Shown piece after piece: positions 60,613 through 64,000 of a stretch of DNA of 64,000 nt. Source of the stretch: Bacteroidota bacterium. Its GTDB lineage: Bacteria > Bacteroidota > Bacteroidia > Chitinophagales > Chitinophagaceae. Numbering within the stretch: the stretch's first letter is position 1; each line of letters begins with the position of its first letter. The stretch is taken from assembly GCA_023423405.1 (NCBI GenBank), contig JAFAFR010000008.1, positions 124,001 through 188,000 of the forward strand, in the 5' to 3' direction. The translations under genes were made by a program, and so were the position numbers. The notes below the pieces were generated by a model that worked only from the letters and a program-made list of their open reading frames with translations, did no database searches and was not told the origin of the DNA.

Positions 60613-60676
60613 AATTAATTTCCGGCACTCCCCCTTTTTCACTGCCCCGATAGTCTTATTGGTATAAGCATGCTGC

Positions 60677-61843
60677 ATGAACGAACGGCTGGTATACCTG
60701 CACGGGCAATTTAAATCGGGAAAAGCTTCTCTGGAAGAGCTCAGGGAATTGTTGAACCTGCTGGACGATGAAAAGGAAAAAGAAGTGGTAGAGGAATTGC
60801 TCGCCGGGAAATGGAACGAGGCCCGGATGGAAGGCACTGCACTATCCGCCGAAGTGGTGGATGCAATGGCCGACAGGATACTGGCGAAGAATAAGCCGAA
60901 ATCAGAGATCGCTGTTTGGCGGATGCTGGCGGCTGCTTCTGTGCTGGCGGCTATCGCAGTAATGGCTTACTGGTGGTTACAGTCCGGAACCAACCATTCT
61001 ACGCAGGCAATAGCAACTGTTAAACCCGCGGATTCCATTATTCCTCCTGCTCAAATGGCTGCGCGCCTGACGCTGGACGATGGTACCGTGAAGTTGATAG
61101 ACAGCCTGCCGGCCGGTTGGATGGCATTGCAGGGCACAGCGGGTGTACAACACAATGGGCAATTGCTGCAATACACGGAAAGTGGCCAGGCTGCCCCGGA
61201 ACGGATCATGTATAATACCCTTGCCACTGGTTTGGGAGAAACCTTTCCTTCTCTTCAGCTTGCTGATGGAACCCGCGTTTGGCTGAACGCGGGGTCTTCT
61301 ATAAAATTTCCTGTGAGTTTCAGCGGACTGGCGCAGCGGGAAGTGGAAGTGTCGGGCGAAGTATATTTTGAAGTAGCTAAAAACCCGTCAAAGCCTTTCC
61401 TGGTAAGGGCTGCCCGCGATACTATCACGGTGCTGGGTACCCATTTCAATGTCAACAGTTACGCCGACGAACCTTTTCAGTGCATCACGCTGCTGGAAGG
61501 CGCTGTTGCGCTCAGCCATTTGGGCAGCCAGATTCTCCTCAAACCGGGAGAAGCGGCCGTGTCGCCTGTTCATGCACCGGCACGCATCAACCAGGTGAAC
61601 ACTGCCCAGGCCGTCGCCTGGAAGGATGATATGTTTTATTTCGATCGTACCGATATAACATCCGCCATGCGGCAGATAGCCCGCTGGTATAACCTCGATA
61701 TAGAATGCAGGGGAAATGCGAAACGAACCATCACAGGGCAATTGCCACGTGCAGTTCCTGCGGCAACCCTGTTTAAGGCTTTACAATTATCCGGAAACAT
61801 TCACTATAAAATGGAGGGACGCCATGTAGAAATCATCTTATAA
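60677..61843 (+). CDS. FecR-type anti-sigma factor
   Basis: A 388-residue single-pass inner-membrane regulator. The cytoplasmic part (about 1-75) should bind the sigma factor. A transmembrane helix spans about 77-96 (VWRMLAAASVLAAIAVMAYWW). The periplasmic FecR domain (LADGTRVWLNAGSSIKFPVSF, GEVYFEVAKNPSKPFLV, VTVLGTHFNVNSY-like VLGTHFNVNSY) is at about 175-285. The end (DITSAMRQIARWYNLDIEC) is the STN-related DUF4974 region. It should relay the state of the downstream SusC-type receptor. Confidence 0.94.
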   Translation: MNERLVYLHGQFKSGKASLEELRELLNLLDDEKEKEVVEELLAGKWNEARMEGTALSAEVVDAMADRILAKNKPKSEIAVWRMLAAASVLAAIAVMAYWWLQSGTNHSTQAIATVKPADSIIPPAQMAARLTLDDGTVKLIDSLPAGWMALQGTAGVQHNGQLLQYTESGQAAPERIMYNTLATGLGETFPSLQLADGTRVWLNAGSSIKFPVSFSGLAQREVEVSGEVYFEVAKNPSKPFLVRAARDTITVLGTHFNVNSYADEPFQCITLLEGAVALSHLGSQILLKPGEAAVSPVHAPARINQVNTAQAVAWKDDMFYFDRTDITSAMRQIARWYNLDIECRGNAKRTITGQLPRAVPAATLFKALQLSGNIHYKMEGRHVEIIL

Positions 61844-61853
61844 AAAACAGGAA

Positions 61854-61877
61854 GCCGGAATGTTGGAGCATTCCGGC
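61854..61877 (+). promoter_or_regulatory. Hairpin between fecR and susC genes
   Basis: A perfect nine-base-pair stem, GCCGGAATG/CATTCCGGC, with a six-base loop lies 11 bases after the fecR stop. No T-run follows, so it is not a standard terminator. It may stabilise or process the mRNA between regulator and receptor genes. Confidence 0.5.
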
Positions 61878-61936
61878 CCATGTCAGATCAACGCATTGTC
61901 AGGTAAGACTATTCATTAATCAAACATTGCTAAGTT

Positions 61937-64000
61937 ATGCAATTAGCTGCTTATTGCAAACCCCGTGCGCGATGCCAAGCTCGCAGCCGGAACATTCGCA
62001 AAATTCTTTTTTGTATGCGTATTACGGCCATTTTATTGTTGGCCGCCTGTCTTCAGGTAAGTGCCGGCAGCCGGGCACAATCGGTGACGATTTCCGTCAA
62101 ACGGGCCGGCATTGTACAGGTGCTGGAGGAGATCCGCAAACAAACAGGCTACAGCTTTATTTACACCGATGAACTGCTGGCTCCTGTGCCGCCGCTCACG
62201 CTTTCTGTCCGGAAAGCACCTTTGGAAGAAGTGCTGCACCGTTGCTTTGACCGGCAGCCGGTTTCGTTTGAAATACTCGATAAGATCATTGTCATCCGGC
62301 CGCGCCCGGTGATAAGAACCGAGCCGGAAAAGCAGGTAAACAACATAACCGTAAAAGGACGTGTTACGGATGAGAATGGAAATCCCGTCATCGCTTCCAT
62401 CAGTATCAAGGGAACCACCCGGGGCGTTGCTACCAACGAACGCGGCGAGTTCGAGATCAGCGACGTGGATCCGCAGGCGGTTTTGCTCATAACCGGTGTG
62501 GCCATTGAAGGCGTGGTGGAAGTGCCGGTGAAAAACCAGCAGTCGCTGACCGTGCGGGTTCCGGTCAGGGTGCTGGAACAGAAAGAAGTGGTGGTTACCG
62601 CGCTGGGACTGAAAAAAGAAAAAAAATCGCTGACCTATTCAACGCAGGAAGTAACAGGAGACCAGATTGTCGATTCGCGGGAAACCAACATTGTCAATGC
62701 ACTCCAGGGCCAGTTCTCAGGGGTGCAGATCACCAATACGCAGGGCGCGGTTTCATCTTCTTCACGCATACAGATCCGTGGTGTTAACTCCCTGTCGGGC
62801 AATAACCAGCCGCTTTTTGTGGTGGATGGCGTGCCCATGCGCAATACCAACTCACGCTGGGTGGGTTATGGTGGCGCAGACTATGGCAACGAAATTGCCG
62901 ATATCGATCTCAACAACGTTGCTTCAGTTACGGTTCTCAAAGGAGCCAATGCCGCAGCGCTTTATGGCAGCCGCGCCGCCAACGGGGTGGTGCTTATCAC
63001 TACCAAATCGGCCGGCAACCAGAAAGGCTGGGGCATGACCTTTACATCGAATACCACGCTGCAGCGTCCCAGTTATTTTCCCGAATACCAAAACAAATAT
63101 GGCCAGGGAAGCAATAAGCAATACAGCTATGTGGACGGCATTGGCGGCGGCACCTACGACGACTATGGCGGAAGCTGGGGACCTGCGCTCGACGGCAGGC
63201 CCATCGACCAGTGGTTCGGCAAACAACAGCCATGGATAGCCGAACCCGACAACGTGAAGTCCTTTTTCCAGAATGGCTGGATCGCCAGCAACGACCTGTC
63301 CATCGCCAGGCAGGCCGAAAAAGTAGGCATCCGTTTTTCCTATAGCGACAGCCGGCAAAAAGGCACACTTCCCTTTACTGATGAAACAAGGAACAGCATC
63401 AGCCTGAACGCATCCGTGCAAATCACCGATAAGCTGCAGTCGCAGGTCATTGCCAACTATGTGCGGCTGAAGAACAACAATATTCCCACATCGGGATACA
63501 TCGATGGCAATATCATGAGCCAGGTGATCTTTGGCGGAAGGCAGATGAACTACGAAATGATGAAGGACTACCGCACCGAAGACGGTAAGCAGCGCAATAC
63601 TTACAGCCGTTTGTCCGACAACCCGTACTGGCTCTACAAATACAATACAAATTCCCGCATCCGCGATCGCTTTTTCGGTTCTGCAAAATTGCAGTACGAC
63701 ATACTACCCTGGATGAACGTGATGGTGCGTGCAGGGCTGGATACCTATAGTGAACAGCGCGATGAAATCGTGAACGCCTACACGGCTGCCACGGCACAGG
63801 CAGGAAGCGGCGGCGCCTTTAACCTGACGGAAATGAACTTCAGGGAATTTAACCTGGACGCCATACTGTCGGTTGATAAAGACCTCGGCAGCAAGCTTAA
63901 CCTGAACGCCAACCTGGGCACCAACCTCATGAACAACCAGTTCCGTTCTGTAGGGTTGCAGGCGGCAGAATTGGTGGTGCCGAATATTTTCAATATTGCC
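61937..64000 (+). CDS. SusC/RagA-type TonB-dependent receptor with STN domain (partial, runs off the window)
   Basis: The 688 codons present form the N-terminal part of an outer-membrane receptor. The ATG at 61937 gives a basic pre-sequence before a signal peptide ending near residue 48 (ITAILLLAACLQVSAGSRAQ). An STN domain lies at about 50-120 (VTISVKRAGIVQVLEEIRKQTGYSFIY). A carboxypeptidase-regulatory-like domain is at about 135-215 (VKGRVTDENGNPVIASISIKGT). The plug has IQIRGVNSLSGNNQPLFVVDGVP and AALYGSRAANGVVLITTK, and barrel strands follow. The STN domain fits control through the upstream FecR. The substrate is unknown because the SusD partner is beyond the window. Confidence 0.95.
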   Translation, partial: MQLAAYCKPRARCQARSRNIRKILFCMRITAILLLAACLQVSAGSRAQSVTISVKRAGIVQVLEEIRKQTGYSFIYTDELLAPVPPLTLSVRKAPLEEVLHRCFDRQPVSFEILDKIIVIRPRPVIRTEPEKQVNNITVKGRVTDENGNPVIASISIKGTTRGVATNERGEFEISDVDPQAVLLITGVAIEGVVEVPVKNQQSLTVRVPVRVLEQKEVVVTALGLKKEKKSLTYSTQEVTGDQIVDSRETNIVNALQGQFSGVQITNTQGAVSSSSRIQIRGVNSLSGNNQPLFVVDGVPMRNTNSRWVGYGGADYGNEIADIDLNNVASVTVLKGANAAALYGSRAANGVVLITTKSAGNQKGWGMTFTSNTTLQRPSYFPEYQNKYGQGSNKQYSYVDGIGGGTYDDYGGSWGPALDGRPIDQWFGKQQPWIAEPDNVKSFFQNGWIASNDLSIARQAEKVGIRFSYSDSRQKGTLPFTDETRNSISLNASVQITDKLQSQVIANYVRLKNNNIPTSGYIDGNIMSQVIFGGRQMNYEMMKDYRTEDGKQRNTYSRLSDNPYWLYKYNTNSRIRDRFFGSAKLQYDILPWMNVMVRAGLDTYSEQRDEIVNAYTAATAQAGSGGAFNLTEMNFREFNLDAILSVDKDLGSKLNLNANLGTNLMNNQFRSVGLQAAELVVPNIFNIA

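Noticed and set aside
1..64000. Insertion sequences, prophage or transposase genes as the cause of the mosaic
   Set aside because: I found no transposase, integrase or IS-type terminal repeats in any frame. The decay and composition breaks are better explained by recombination and deletion.

Overview
The window looks like part of a Bacteroidota chromosome, most likely family Chitinophagaceae. The evidence is a C-terminal type IX secretion (T9SS) sorting domain, a FecI/FecR/SusC trio with an STN-bearing SusC, a UpxY-type NusG paralogue heading a glycan operon, a CpsB-type PHP phosphatase, and several TAnnTTTG promoter boxes. Most of it is a large surface-glycan (capsule/exopolysaccharide/LPS) region. 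Base composition is mosaic: GC-richer blocks (about 8.1-11.5 kb, 33.2-44.0 kb, 55.0-64.0 kb) look like host backbone, and AT-richer blocks (0-8.1, 11.5-33.2, 44.1-55.0 kb) look like exchangeable glycan cassettes.

Region by region. 1-788: a decayed nusG-like/wzc stretch. 816-4712: intact ABC glycan exporter (wzm, wzt), an acetyltransferase and a glycosyltransferase (GT). 4713-5190: a GT remnant. 5191-8375: wbpB/acetyltransferase/wbpE/wbpD genes for a 2,3-diacylamino-glucuronate sugar. 8546-11470: a large repetitive T9SS cargo. 11555-12979: a reverse-strand GT. 12980-13643: a decayed wbpD copy and a leader. 13688-17422: intact nusG-like antiterminator, wza and wzc. 17475-18150: decayed wzm/wzt. 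18219-33241: a tightly packed, mostly overlapping run of GTs, acetyltransferases, a Wzy-like polymerase and a secreted beta-helix protein. 33242-36097: gmd, fcl and a PHP phosphatase. 36227-40388: MerR/B12-type regulator, ECF sigma factor, idi, cobS, cobC, MarC. 40428-41408: a reverse GT. 41580-54950: a second system (large SLBB Wza, Wzz, heptose genes, Wzx, Wzy/ligase, GT9 and other GTs). 55035-58991: wcaJ, wzi-like, GT. 59069-64000: pseudouridine synthase, tRNA-Arg, and FecI-FecR-SusC (SusC runs off the window).

The most notable structure is a pair of related export loci with complementary decay. The left locus kept wzm/wzt and lost nusG-wza-wzc; the right locus (13.7-18.2 kb) kept nusG-wza-wzc and lost wzm/wzt. 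Together they add up to one complete export set. An identical 18-base motif stands in the same orientation at the head of the decayed left locus, directly before the intact nusG-like gene, and between wza and wzz of the third locus. In the intact locus it forms the end of a 15-codon leader ORF whose stop overlaps the nusG-like start.

How the genes could work together (inference): WcaJ starts glycans on undecaprenyl phosphate; the GTs, Gmd/Fcl (GDP-L-fucose), the Wbp enzymes and heptose enzymes supply and join sugars; LbH enzymes acylate them; export goes through Wzm/Wzt or Wzx/Wzy with Wza/Wzc/Wzz and a Wzi-like outer-membrane protein; the one BY-kinase and the one PHP phosphatase may control both systems. 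Placing the Wbp genes directly before a T9SS cargo suggests a link between this glycan and cargo anchoring.
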